Shown here: piece by piece, positions 52,668-61,645 of the stretch
How positions within the stretch are numbered: the first letter of the stretch is position 1
Layout: every line of letters begins with the position of its first letter
NCBI GenBank assembly: GCA_040222275.1
Contig: JAVKDJ010000018.1
Span: 1 to 64,000 of the forward strand
Source of the DNA: CAXBNB01 sp040222275
Lineage (GTDB): Bacteria; Bacteroidota; Bacteroidia; Cytophagales; Cyclobacteriaceae
Direction: 5' to 3'
Length of the DNA: 64,000 bases
Notes under the pieces: generated by a model
What the model saw: the letters and a program-made list of their open reading frames with translations, nothing else
Told to the model about the DNA's origin: nothing
Databases searched by the model: none
Position numbers and translations under genes: made by a program

Positions 52668-55061
52668 TTAGAGGCTAATTTCTTCAGCTGTTCCTTCCTG
52701 CTTTGTTATGATATGAATGGTCATGTCTTCATCTTTATTGAACTGGCAATCGAATCGGATATCGTGCCTGCCCTTTCTCAATACAGGTGGTTTTTTGCCC
52801 ATATCAAAGTTCTCGATAAACCGGCCTTTAGCGTCATATATTCTGAGCTTGCTGGTGCCGTTGCAAACAATCGAGTAACCTACTTCTATTTTTTCGGGTA
52901 GGGTGAAACGAAATGAGTTGTCGTATTCCAGATCAACATTAGAGACATATCCTTCGCTTTTTTTCTGATCACTTTTCACTGTTAGTCTAAACTGCAGGGG
53001 CTGTTCGTCTCCCCTGTTGGAGAAGACAAATTCTGAAGCTGTGGGTTCTCCGGGTTGCAACACCTTTCTTTGATGTTCGAAGCTATTGGTGCGAAACGGG
53101 TGCAACACCAACTGTCCGCCAGCATTTTTTTCGAGGTGAAATTCGTTGTTGCCATCCTTGAGGCGCTCACGCTGCTCGTCAGAAAACAATCCTGATATCC
53201 GAGCTTCTTCCCACAGTTTGATCAATGACAACAACTCCTTGGTATAGGGATTGGCTTCCAATTGGGGCTTTCTCAGCACCATAGCAAAACCGGCATCATA
53301 GCCTGCAGCACGGGCCATCATCCATTCTATGTCTGAAGGGATGGTTGTTTCTGTAATCATGAACCAACCCAGCATATTTTTGAGGTAATTTCTTTCTAAA
53401 AACGGCTGCACTTTGAACCTTCTGTCGGCCTGGCTTTCCCTAAATCCTCCATACCAGGGTTCTCCCCAATTGATAAAATGATTGATATGCCAGTAGTAGT
53501 GCTTGAGCCTGCTGGAACTGTTTACTACCATGTGATCGAGCTGGTCGTACCAGTCTTGCGCAAACTTGTCCATGGCATAATCTCCATTGCCGGTAGCGTA
53601 GCAACCTTCATGTCCGTCAAAACCCATTTGGGTTACTCCGGTTTCATTGAGCAAGGTGGTGAGGTTGTTTACCATATCCTTTTGCATTTCCCAGTTGGGG
53701 TAAAAGATTCGGTAGGCAAAGTCAAGTAACCGCTCCGCTTTTTCCCCTTTGCTGTGGGCGGTGGCTTGAGTGCCAAATGCTCCACGCTGGCAATCATAGA
53801 GTATATAAGGAGCTGATTCACTTACCGATCCATAGCGTACAAGTTCTTTTCCTATTCTCACGGTATTGAGCTTGCTGTTTTTCTGACTCAGAATCATAGC
53901 ATTGCTCGATATCTCTATATCCATATCGTCGGCTCCTATGGCTTTGATAAGTTCGGCTGTACCTGTTGTTACCAGTCGGGTGTCTGGCATGGGTGTCACA
54001 AATTTGTCGTTGGGAGTGATGAAATTGGAAAGGGTATGCACGCCCACATTGAGGCCAGCGGCTTTCACCTTTTGCGCTGCTGCCTTTAGACCTGCTCTAC
54101 CGCTCGGGAAAAAAGTACTATCCAGCTCGAAATGTCCCCAGGTTTTGAACGGCCCTTCGTGGTATAGGGCCCTGAGACCAGCCTGCTTAGCATAATCTAT
54201 CATTTGCTCTACATCTCCCTCTGTAAAAGGTGATATGGCATAGGCCCTATTGGTTTCCCTGGATTCTTTCACCCACACGCCATTGATCTCAGGGTGAGGC
54301 AAACCTTCTGCCACTTCTATTTTCCCTATAGTAGCAAGTGCCTGATCAGGAACCACACCAAACAAGGCAATTGCGCTACCAGCCACAATACCTTCTTCTC
54401 CTTTCAAAACATCTATTGGTCTGCCGGGAAATCGATTTTCCCATCCCTGCCAGGTAGATTGGGTACGGTCTTTTGTTCTGTCTATGGCAAACGCTTGCAA
54501 AATTGACCCAAAATCAGTTGGTTCAGCGGCTGTACCGTGATAACTCACCACTCCTCGTATGTTGTCCAGTTTACCAGCAGTCGTCTTGGGATTGAGCGAC
54601 TGAATGCCTATGGCAAATTCCTGATTTCGCACTACTCCAATATTTTCACCTATAGTTTCCGCTATAGTTGTAGGGTACGGACCCCAGATAACAGCTTCAA
54701 GGCCTTCATCATTAGCTGTAGATACCACCTCACACTTTACATGTGTCTTTTTGGCCTCTATCGATACCACTACTTCAAGTTTTGTTTTTTCAAACTTAAG
54801 CATGTACTGATCGCCTGATGTTTGTTTAAACGCGGTAGGAAGTTTCAATTCTCCATCTGCTACTACAGCCAACAGCTCCCCCTGCTCACCTTTGGGGATA
54901 TAGTTGGTGTTGGTGGATATGCTCGCCATGCTGGTAATAAAACCGCTGGAACTGACCCGAATTTCAAAATCATTGGTCTTAAATACTGTAGGACTTTTCT
55001 TGTTAAAACCTGATAACACCATTATCAGGGCAATTGCCATAAGGCTCATTGTGTTCTTCAT
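52668..55061 (-). CDS. Predicted TIM-barrel glycoside hydrolase, family not assigned
   Basis: A 797-residue exported protein with an N-terminal signal (ALIMVLSGF). An N-terminal beta-sandwich (about 25-250) resembles those preceding glycosidase barrels. The central region (about 265-600) has barrel features: DYAKQAGLRALYHEGPF, AAGLNVGVHTLSNF, then TQMGFDGHEGCYATGNGDYAMDKF with Asp482 as a candidate nucleophile or acid and Glu485 close by. A C-terminal beta-domain (about 690-790) follows. The wording resembles none of the GH families I can recall with confidence; GH36/GH101/GH129-like barrels are the nearest in outline. It is the first gene of the right-hand run, upstream of all sulfatases, so perhaps a key backbone enzyme. 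Confidence 0.7.
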   Translation of the reverse strand: MKNTMSLMAIALIMVLSGFNKKSPTVFKTNDFEIRVSSSGFITSMASISTNTNYIPKGEQGELLAVVADGELKLPTAFKQTSGDQYMLKFEKTKLEVVVSIEAKKTHVKCEVVSTANDEGLEAVIWGPYPTTIAETIGENIGVVRNQEFAIGIQSLNPKTTAGKLDNIRGVVSYHGTAAEPTDFGSILQAFAIDRTKDRTQSTWQGWENRFPGRPIDVLKGEEGIVAGSAIALFGVVPDQALATIGKIEVAEGLPHPEINGVWVKESRETNRAYAISPFTEGDVEQMIDYAKQAGLRALYHEGPFKTWGHFELDSTFFPSGRAGLKAAAQKVKAAGLNVGVHTLSNFITPNDKFVTPMPDTRLVTTGTAELIKAIGADDMDIEISSNAMILSQKNSKLNTVRIGKELVRYGSVSESAPYILYDCQRGAFGTQATAHSKGEKAERLLDFAYRIFYPNWEMQKDMVNNLTTLLNETGVTQMGFDGHEGCYATGNGDYAMDKFAQDWYDQLDHMVVNSSSRLKHYYWHINHFINWGEPWYGGFRESQADRRFKVQPFLERNYLKNMLGWFMITETTIPSDIEWMMARAAGYDAGFAMVLRKPQLEANPYTKELLSLIKLWEEARISGLFSDEQRERLKDGNNEFHLEKNAGGQLVLHPFRTNSFEHQRKVLQPGEPTASEFVFSNRGDEQPLQFRLTVKSDQKKSEGYVSNVDLEYDNSFRFTLPEKIEVGYSIVCNGTSKLRIYDAKGRFIENFDMGKKPPVLRKGRHDIRFDCQFNKDEDMTIHIITKQEGTAEEISL

Positions 55062-55538
55062 AGAATGATTATAGATTACATTTTTTGATATGCTTTCGCC
55101 TCCCTTGTAAAGAATAATTTAATTGTCCTCAACCATACCAGCAATGATTAATGGATGGTGCTTCGAAAAAGTATCGCCTTGATATTAAGTGCGTTTCTTT
55201 GGCTGCCCAGCTTCAAAATCGTTTTATACACCATATACAAAACAAGTCGTACAACTCGTAAATATCCCCTAAGTGAATTTGCGTTGGATGATTGTAAATT
55301 GAACCTATATTCCTGACAAGCATAATTGATAATGAATATTTCCAACTGTGGCGATTTACATCTAAGAGCCATATTTTATCGGGAAATCTTTATGCACACC
55401 TTTTCACAGAGTATAGAAGTCGTAATTGTAAGGAAAACAATTGCACCGATGAATCTTGGTAAGAGTGATTCCCTGCCAGAAAAAGAGCCACATTTTCGTT
55501 ATATTTAACCTTTATCAATTTTGTCTTGAGGACAAATT
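55062..55538. other. Divergent intergenic region
   Basis: 477 bp between the divergent TIM-barrel hydrolase and histidine kinase genes. It should hold both promoters, but no TAnnTTTG-type box was found with confidence. Open frames inside it need TTG starts and have no recognisable content. A small hairpin covers the kinase ribosome-binding site (separate entry). Confidence 0.6.
55520..55536 (+). promoter_or_regulatory. Hairpin overlapping the kinase ribosome-binding site
   Basis: TTTGTC (55520-55525) pairs with GACAAA (55531-55536) around TTGAG. The purine-rich GAGGA (55528-55532), six bases before ATG 55539, lies in the loop and first stem bases. This is a clear Shine-Dalgarno in a window where they are rare, and the stem could limit its access. 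Confidence 0.4.
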
Positions 55539-57320
55539 ATGAAAATTCCTGCACAGCGATTTCTTAAAATTCAGAGTAACAAACTATTGAATTCAGTTCT
55601 CATTCTGGCTTCTACTGTGGGTTCATGCACCTACCTTGTTAGCTTATTGACTTTTTTTAAAACTGGTTTTGAGCTATCATTCATTACTGACTTCTGTGTT
55701 ATTGCTTCACTCATAATAGCTACATACTATAGAAAAAAACTAGACCTCAAAATCAAATCGTACCTTATTGTATTGAGTATTTTGGTATTGGTAGGTATCA
55801 ATGTTTATGAAATTGGGATCATGTCTGCCAATCTTGTCCTTCTGATTCTGCTACCATTTCTCGCCGTATTTACATTTTCGATTCAAAAATCTGTATTTTT
55901 TTTTATTACAGGGCTGGTGATGGTTGCTATTATTGGGTATTTGCATGTAAAGGGGTATATAATCCCAATCCATTTCGATCACACATCCATAATACCCTGG
56001 TTGGTACACCTTGCTCAAATATCCACAGTAGCCATAATCCTGTTTCTCACGATTATTCGCTTTAACAATACCTACGATGATGCCATCAGGAAACTAATTG
56101 TTAGCAACCAGGAACTAAAAGCAAGCGAAAACAAATACCATAACATTTTTAATGCGACCCGGGACGCCTTCCTGATTTTTGATATAGATGGAAAGCTGGT
56201 AGATTATAATCAGTCATTGCTCATACTTTATGGAACTAAATCGATGGACAGGGAGGCCATGATGAAAGACCTGTTTGATTCCACCGAAGAATACAGCTAC
56301 GGGCAATTTAGAGAGGTGTTTGACAATTCCTTTGTAAAGGAACAAGAACTTCCTTTTTGGAAAATAAAGCGGCACACAGGTGAGTACATGTGGGTATCGA
56401 TGAATTTCAGCATAACTGAAATAAACGGTGTACAAAGGATAATATGTGTGATCACTGACATTGACGAGAAGAAAAAGACACTTTTGGAGCTGGAAAGCTA
56501 CAAAGACCATCTTGAAAAACTGGTATCACAGCGGACACAAAAACTGGAAAAGGCCAATAAAGATTTGTCCAACCAAAAGAACAAACTCAGTGATGCTGTG
56601 GAGAAGTTGAAAAGTACACAGAACAGACTTGTACAGTCTGAAAAAATGGCTGCCCTGGGTTTTTTATCTTCCGGTCTGGCCCATGAAATGAACAATCCCT
56701 TAAACATAATCAAGGGAGGTACTTATGGCATAAGACGTTTTGTAGAGGCCAATTTGGGTGAAGATTTTCTGAAGAAAATTCAGGAGATACTTGACGATGT
56801 GGATGGCGGTGTGGACCGGGCCAGCAAAATTGTGAGTAGCCTGAATATGTACAGCAGTGCAAAGGATGTAGAAATCATGTGTGATATACATTCTATTTTG
56901 AATATAGCCCTCTCAACCTTGAAAAAGCAAATGCCCAATGACATCAATATTGTCAAACAATACGACCCTGACCTCTCGACATTTTATGCCAATCCTAAAA
57001 TTTTGCTTCAGACGTTTCTAAACGTGCTTACGAATGGGATTCAGGCTATCAAAAAAAAGGGCGAAATCACCATAAAAACGGTGCAGCAGAAAGACAGCAT
57101 TGTGGTTAGTATAAAGGATACAGGGGCTGGGATCGAACCTGAGCTGGTCACCAAGATTTCTGATCCATTCTTCACAACCAAAACGGTAGGAAAAGGTATT
57201 GGGATGGGGTTGTATGTAGTTTATAACAACATGAAGTTTGTAGGTGGGCAAATAGAATTTGAAACTAAAAAAGGACATGGGACAACCGTTCACCTGACTT
57301 TCCCAATACCTAACTATTGA
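55539..57320 (+). CDS. PAS-domain sensor histidine kinase (orphan)
   Basis: A 593-residue membrane histidine kinase. Residues about 15-175 hold five or six transmembrane segments. A PAS domain (about 195-312, HNIFNATRDAFLIFDIDGKLVDYN) follows, then a coiled coil (about 318-368). The H-box is SSGLAHEMNNPLNII with phospho-acceptor His382, then the N-box LNVLTNGIQAI and the ATP lid DTGAGIEPELV, TTKTVGKGIGMGLYVVYN. No response regulator is encoded nearby, so its partner is elsewhere. It is divergent from the right half of the sulfatase locus but its link to it is unproven; the downstream genes are housekeeping. Confidence 0.93.
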   Translation: MKIPAQRFLKIQSNKLLNSVLILASTVGSCTYLVSLLTFFKTGFELSFITDFCVIASLIIATYYRKKLDLKIKSYLIVLSILVLVGINVYEIGIMSANLVLLILLPFLAVFTFSIQKSVFFFITGLVMVAIIGYLHVKGYIIPIHFDHTSIIPWLVHLAQISTVAIILFLTIIRFNNTYDDAIRKLIVSNQELKASENKYHNIFNATRDAFLIFDIDGKLVDYNQSLLILYGTKSMDREAMMKDLFDSTEEYSYGQFREVFDNSFVKEQELPFWKIKRHTGEYMWVSMNFSITEINGVQRIICVITDIDEKKKTLLELESYKDHLEKLVSQRTQKLEKANKDLSNQKNKLSDAVEKLKSTQNRLVQSEKMAALGFLSSGLAHEMNNPLNIIKGGTYGIRRFVEANLGEDFLKKIQEILDDVDGGVDRASKIVSSLNMYSSAKDVEIMCDIHSILNIALSTLKKQMPNDINIVKQYDPDLSTFYANPKILLQTFLNVLTNGIQAIKKKGEITIKTVQQKDSIVVSIKDTGAGIEPELVTKISDPFFTTKTVGKGIGMGLYVVYNNMKFVGGQIEFETKKGHGTTVHLTFPIPNY

Positions 57321-57370
57321 GAAGTTGAGTATATCCCAACCAATGCATAAATATAAGGAGGTGTGAAATG

Positions 57371-57398
57371 AAAAAGGGGATACCTATGGCACCCCCTC
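57371..57398 (-). terminator. Intrinsic terminator of the TPR gene
   Basis: On the minus strand GGGGTGCC pairs with GGTATCCCC (one bulge, ATA loop) and is followed by TTTTT, 23 or more bases after the stop codon at 57421. It may also act weakly on the converging kinase transcript. Confidence 0.6.
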
Positions 57399-57420
57399 TT
57401 TCATCGAAACTATAATATTT

Positions 57421-58623
57421 TTATTCAGCTCCTTCTTGTGCTTCCAGTTCCTCAACCCTGGTAAGAACAGACTCAGCCTTATCAAACATTTTTAGCTGCT
57501 TGTACATTTGCATCAAAGCCCTAAGGCCGTCAATATCTTCCTTGCTTTCGTTGGCCCTCTCCATATATGGCAAACCTTTTACCAAAATCTCATCTGCCTT
57601 TTTTGTCAGGCCTGGCCCTTTTTTGTTATAGGAATTCAAATCCATATCCCTTACCAAATCATAGTATTCTTTGGCCTGGTTGATGTAGATCGCTCCTGCA
57701 TTGTAGTTGGCCACATAATTTTCCGGCTCTAGTTCAATTACCTTCAAATATTCTTCCAGGGCCAGGTTGTAAGTTTTTTGTGTCTCTTCTTTTTTGGCCG
57801 CATCATCCGAAAGGTTACCAGCAATGTTGTCATACATGATGGCAAGGTTCAAATGAAGGTCAACATTTTCGGGATCTTCTTTTATAGAAGCTATCAATTT
57901 GTCCTTGGCCTGATCCAACTGCTTGAGGTTGATCAATATGCTAATCTCTTCCTGGCCAAACCGTGATTCGGTCGGATAGCTGGCCTGGGCCCTTTTTACT
58001 ACTTCCAAAGCTTTTTCTTCGTCTTTGTTGACCGCACGTTCTATGTACACCAGGGTAGAATATACATCTGCACTGGCATATCCCAGTTCTTCCAGTTTAT
58101 AATAATGCTTGGAAGTTTCTACATAGTTTTCTGCCTGTTGTGCACACACGCCTGAATAAAGCAACGTCAATGAATCTTCCGGTTTCACCAAAAGTGCTTC
58201 GGTAAATTTATTGTAAGCTTCTTCATATTTATCCTCAGCATATACGGTACCCCCGTCATTGATGAATTTGCCCCACATCGCATCAATATTGGTAGAAGAC
58301 AACACGCTGTTGGGTGCATTTTCTTTTTCCATTTCGATCACTTTATTATATGCTTCAACAGCCTTATTTATTGCCTGGTCATCGAGCCCTTTCACAGCCT
58401 CATCGTCACTGGTGGCAATGGCCTGGTAAATCCGTCCCCTTTCATACCAGGTTTTTGATTTGCTGGAGTTTTTTTCAATAGTGATGGCTACATCGATCTC
58501 CGCCTTTGCACTTGCATAGTCTTGCTTTGTCAAATACGAGGATGCCTTGGATACCGACCCTTTCTGCGCGTAAATAGAACCCGCTATTAAAAAGGCCAGA
58601 CAAAAAAATGCTAACTTTCTCAT
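57421..58623 (-). CDS. Periplasmic tetratricopeptide-repeat protein
   Basis: A 400-residue exported protein with a cleavable signal (MRKLAFFCLAFLIAGSIYAQ). The mature part is a chain of TPR-like helix pairs, for example AKTWYERGRIYQAI-type, AYNKFTEALLVKPEDSLTLLYSGVCAQQAENY, AKDKLIASIKEDPENVDLHLNLAIMYDNIAG and YLKVIELEPENYVANYNAGAIYINQAKEYY. It probably acts as a scaffold in cell-envelope assembly. It follows gyrA after 59 bases with no terminator between, so the two may be cotranscribed. No enzymatic motif is seen. Confidence 0.85.
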   Translation of the reverse strand: MRKLAFFCLAFLIAGSIYAQKGSVSKASSYLTKQDYASAKAEIDVAITIEKNSSKSKTWYERGRIYQAIATSDDEAVKGLDDQAINKAVEAYNKVIEMEKENAPNSVLSSTNIDAMWGKFINDGGTVYAEDKYEEAYNKFTEALLVKPEDSLTLLYSGVCAQQAENYVETSKHYYKLEELGYASADVYSTLVYIERAVNKDEEKALEVVKRAQASYPTESRFGQEEISILINLKQLDQAKDKLIASIKEDPENVDLHLNLAIMYDNIAGNLSDDAAKKEETQKTYNLALEEYLKVIELEPENYVANYNAGAIYINQAKEYYDLVRDMDLNSYNKKGPGLTKKADEILVKGLPYMERANESKEDIDGLRALMQMYKQLKMFDKAESVLTRVEELEAQEGAE

Positions 58624-58682
58624 GATTACTTTATTATAGTTATTCGATTGATTGGTGTTATTCGATTATGTTTTGTCTAATA

Positions 58683-61217
58683 TTAATTTTCAGTATTTTC
58701 TTCCGGGGTATCACCTCCTTCAATGGCATCATTTTCTTCTTCTTCCCCTTCAATCAACTCTATTTTTTCAACTGAAGAAATCCTATCTCCCTCACCTAAT
58801 TTAATGAGACGCACCCCTTGTGTAGCACGCCCCATAATTCTTAAACCGCTAATCGCCATTCTTATTGTAATTCCGGACTTATTTATGATCATTAAATCAT
58901 CAGTATCTACAACTTCCTTGATGGCCACCAACTGTCCGGTCTTATCGGTGATGTTTAGGGTCTTTACTCCCTTGCCCCCCCTTTTGGTAATTCTATAATC
59001 ATCTATCGATGATCTTTTGCCATATCCATTTTCCGAAACTACCAGGAGGTTGGCTTCTTCGCGGTTTACGCATACCATCCCAACCACACGATCTTTGGAA
59101 CCTTCAAGGGTTACCCCTTTCACTCCCGAAGCAGTTCGTCCCATTGGCCTTACATCCGATTCATGGAAATGTATTGCCTTTCCAGATTTCTTGGCTATAA
59201 TGATATGGTTGTCTCCATTGGTCAAGCTAATATCCAGCAATTTGTCCCCTTCCTTAATGGTAATGGCGTTGATTCCATTTTGCCTTGGTCTGGAGTAAGC
59301 TTTCAGGGTGGTCTTTTTAATGATGCCATCCCTGGTGCACATCATAATGAAGTTGTTGTTGATATAATCTTCATCATTCAGTGTTTTCACGTTGATTACC
59401 GCCCTGATCGAATCATCTGATTCTATATTGATCAAGTTTTGGATAGCCCTTCCCTTAGACACTTTAGTGCCTTCAGGTATTTCCCAAACTTTCTTCCAGA
59501 ATACCTTGCCAAACTCTGTGAAAATCAGCAGGTAGTTGTGCGTGGTGGCTATAAATAGGTGTTCGGTGAAATCATCAGTTTTTGATCCGGCCCCCCGGGA
59601 ACCTCTACCTCCCCTGCCCTGGGTCTTAAATTCTGCCGATGGCGTCCTCTTTATATAGCCCTCGTGTGAAATGGTAATGACCATTTCTTCGTCCGGGATC
59701 ATGTCCTCAGCCGAAAAGTCCTCTGCGCTATATTCTATGTTCGACCTTCTTTCGTCTCCGTACCTGTCCCTGATTTCGCTTAGTTCCTCCTTGATGATAT
59801 CCATCCGCATATCTTCGTTCTCCAAGATCGCTTTGAGGTGTTCGATCAATTCCATGATCTCATCGTACTCCTTCTGTATTTTCTCCCTTTCAAGGCCTGT
59901 CAGCCTTTGTAACCTCATTTCAAGAATGGCTTTTGCCTGAATCTCAGTCAGGCCAAATTTTTCCATCAAGCCAGTTTTGGCTACCTCAGGATCGCGAGAT
60001 TCACGTATCAGGGAGATTACTTCATCCAGATTGTCAAGTGCAATAAGGTAGCCCTCAAGTATATGGGCTCTTTTCTCTGCTTCGGTCAATTCGTACTGGG
60101 TCCTGCGGATCACCACATCGTGACGGTGGTCCACAAAGTATCCAATAATTTCCTTCAGGTTGAGCGTATGTGGGCGCCCCTTAACAAGGGCCACATTGTT
60201 TACCCCAAAAGAAGACTGTAGCTGAGTGTATTTATAAAGATTGTTCAGTACAATATTGGGAATCGCATCCTTTTTCAAGTCGTAAACTATGCGCATTCCA
60301 TCCCTATCGGATTCATCACGAATGTCACTGATCCCTTCTATTTTCTTTTCATTGATGAGCGCGGCAGTTTTTTCGATCATGTTTGCCTTGTTCACCTGGT
60401 ACGGAATCTCCGTAATGATGATTTGCTCCCTTCCCGTTTTGGTGGTTTCGAAAAGAGCCTTGGCCCTCATTACTATTCGCCCCCTGCCAGTCTCAAATGC
60501 AGACTTTACCCCGTTGTAGCCATATATGGTAGCCCCGGTAGGAAAATCCGGAGCGGTAATGTGCTTCATCAACTCTTCTATGGTAATCTCCCTGTTGTCG
60601 ATATAGGCAATAGTACCATTAACCACCTCCGTTAAGTTGTGGGGTGGCATGTTGGTAGCCATCCCCACGGCTATTCCGCTGGTACCGTTTACCAGAAGGT
60701 TGGGGATTTTTGCTGGCAATACGGAAGGTTCCTTGAGGGAATCATCAAAGTTGGGTTGGTAATCAACAGTGTCTTTGTTGATATCGGCCAGCATTTCTTC
60801 GGCAATCCTTTTCAATCGTGCTTCTGTGTATCGCATGGCGGCCGGAGAATCACCGTCAACCGAACCAAAGTTACCCTGTCCATCTACCAGCGGGTATCGC
60901 AACGACCATTCCTGTGCCATCCGAACCATGGTATCGTACACGGAAGTATCTCCATGTGGGTGGTACTTACCCAATACTTCCCCGACTATCCTCGCCGATT
61001 TCTTATATGCTTTGTTGTGCAATACACCCAGATCGAGCATACCATATAAAACCCGTCTGTGTACTGGTTTTAGCCCATCCCGAACATCAGGTAAAGCACG
61101 CGAAATGATTACGGACATTGAATAGTCAATGTATGCACCACGCATTTCATCCTCAATGTTGATCGGGATTATATTCTGATCCCTTAGAGGTATGTTTTCA
61201 TTATCTCCGTCTGCCAT
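58683..61217 (-). CDS. gyrA: DNA gyrase subunit A
   Basis: The 844-residue breakage-reunion subunit of DNA gyrase. Catalytic Tyr130 lies in AAMRYTEARL. The quinolone-resistance region KYHPHGDTSVYDTMVRMAQ has Thr91, Ser92 and Asp95 (E. coli positions 83, 84 and 87). The C-terminal wrapping domain carries the gyrase-specific box QGRGGRG (near 535), which separates it from ParC. It ends in a highly acidic tail (EGEEEENDAIEGG). It is complete, with a normal length. Thr at the position of E. coli Ser83 also occurs in wild-type gyrases of other bacteria, so it does not by itself mean resistance. Confidence 0.98.
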   Translation of the reverse strand: MADGDNENIPLRDQNIIPINIEDEMRGAYIDYSMSVIISRALPDVRDGLKPVHRRVLYGMLDLGVLHNKAYKKSARIVGEVLGKYHPHGDTSVYDTMVRMAQEWSLRYPLVDGQGNFGSVDGDSPAAMRYTEARLKRIAEEMLADINKDTVDYQPNFDDSLKEPSVLPAKIPNLLVNGTSGIAVGMATNMPPHNLTEVVNGTIAYIDNREITIEELMKHITAPDFPTGATIYGYNGVKSAFETGRGRIVMRAKALFETTKTGREQIIITEIPYQVNKANMIEKTAALINEKKIEGISDIRDESDRDGMRIVYDLKKDAIPNIVLNNLYKYTQLQSSFGVNNVALVKGRPHTLNLKEIIGYFVDHRHDVVIRRTQYELTEAEKRAHILEGYLIALDNLDEVISLIRESRDPEVAKTGLMEKFGLTEIQAKAILEMRLQRLTGLEREKIQKEYDEIMELIEHLKAILENEDMRMDIIKEELSEIRDRYGDERRSNIEYSAEDFSAEDMIPDEEMVITISHEGYIKRTPSAEFKTQGRGGRGSRGAGSKTDDFTEHLFIATTHNYLLIFTEFGKVFWKKVWEIPEGTKVSKGRAIQNLINIESDDSIRAVINVKTLNDEDYINNNFIMMCTRDGIIKKTTLKAYSRPRQNGINAITIKEGDKLLDISLTNGDNHIIIAKKSGKAIHFHESDVRPMGRTASGVKGVTLEGSKDRVVGMVCVNREEANLLVVSENGYGKRSSIDDYRITKRGGKGVKTLNITDKTGQLVAIKEVVDTDDLMIINKSGITIRMAISGLRIMGRATQGVRLIKLGEGDRISSVEKIELIEGEEEENDAIEGGDTPEENTEN

Positions 61218-61645
61218 AAATCTTTAAAATATACTTGCAAATTTCCGCACGCAATTTAGTTAAAATAAAGTCGAAACCCACTAATGGAGATGCACAAAAT
61301 CAACGTTTTTAACATATCTTAAGATCATGGCAGCAATATGGAATTTTCATGGGCATAGCGTGCGCCATCTATTAAAGAAAATAAGAAGTTTTGATCGTGA
61401 CGGGGATGCGCTCAAACGCATTTCGCTATTGGCTATTGGCTATTGGCTATTGCTTATAAAAACTGTAATACTGAAACAAAGTTTGGTTCAGGCCTTTCTT
61501 ATAATTTAACCGAACCCATTATGGATAATTTTCTTTCAACCCAATGTAATAGCCAGGAATGACTCAACTATCTAACGAAAGGATCAAAGCGTTGATAACA
61601 CTACAACTTGCTTCAGAAGAATGTCCTACTACTGATCTAATTGGT
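61218..61645. other. Intergenic region with 7-bp tandem repeats
   Basis: 428 bp between gyrA and map. No gene was recognised. It holds four exact tandem copies of GCTATTG (61425-61452, separate entry). The gyrA promoter must lie in the first part, but no clear -33/-7 pair was seen. Confidence 0.6.
61425..61452 (+). repeat. Four exact tandem copies of GCTATTG
   Basis: GCTATTG repeats four times without a change (61425-61431, 61432-61438, 61439-61445, 61446-61452). Seven-base units are typical of slipped-strand copy-number variation. It lies in the region upstream of gyrA and downstream of map, outside any gene. Confidence 0.95.

Noticed and set aside
55148..55508. Small open frames (60 and 74 codons) between the hydrolase and the kinase
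   Set aside because: No normal start or recognisable content, and they overlap a region expected to hold two promoters.
60930..60965. Fluoroquinolone-resistance mutation in gyrA (Thr at the E. coli Ser83 position)
   Set aside because: Thr occurs in wild-type gyrases of other bacteria and Asp95 (E. coli 87) is unchanged, so resistance cannot be claimed.
61425..61452. A CRISPR-like or regulatory array at the GCTATTG repeats
   Set aside because: The unit is seven bases with no spacers, so it is a simple tandem repeat.
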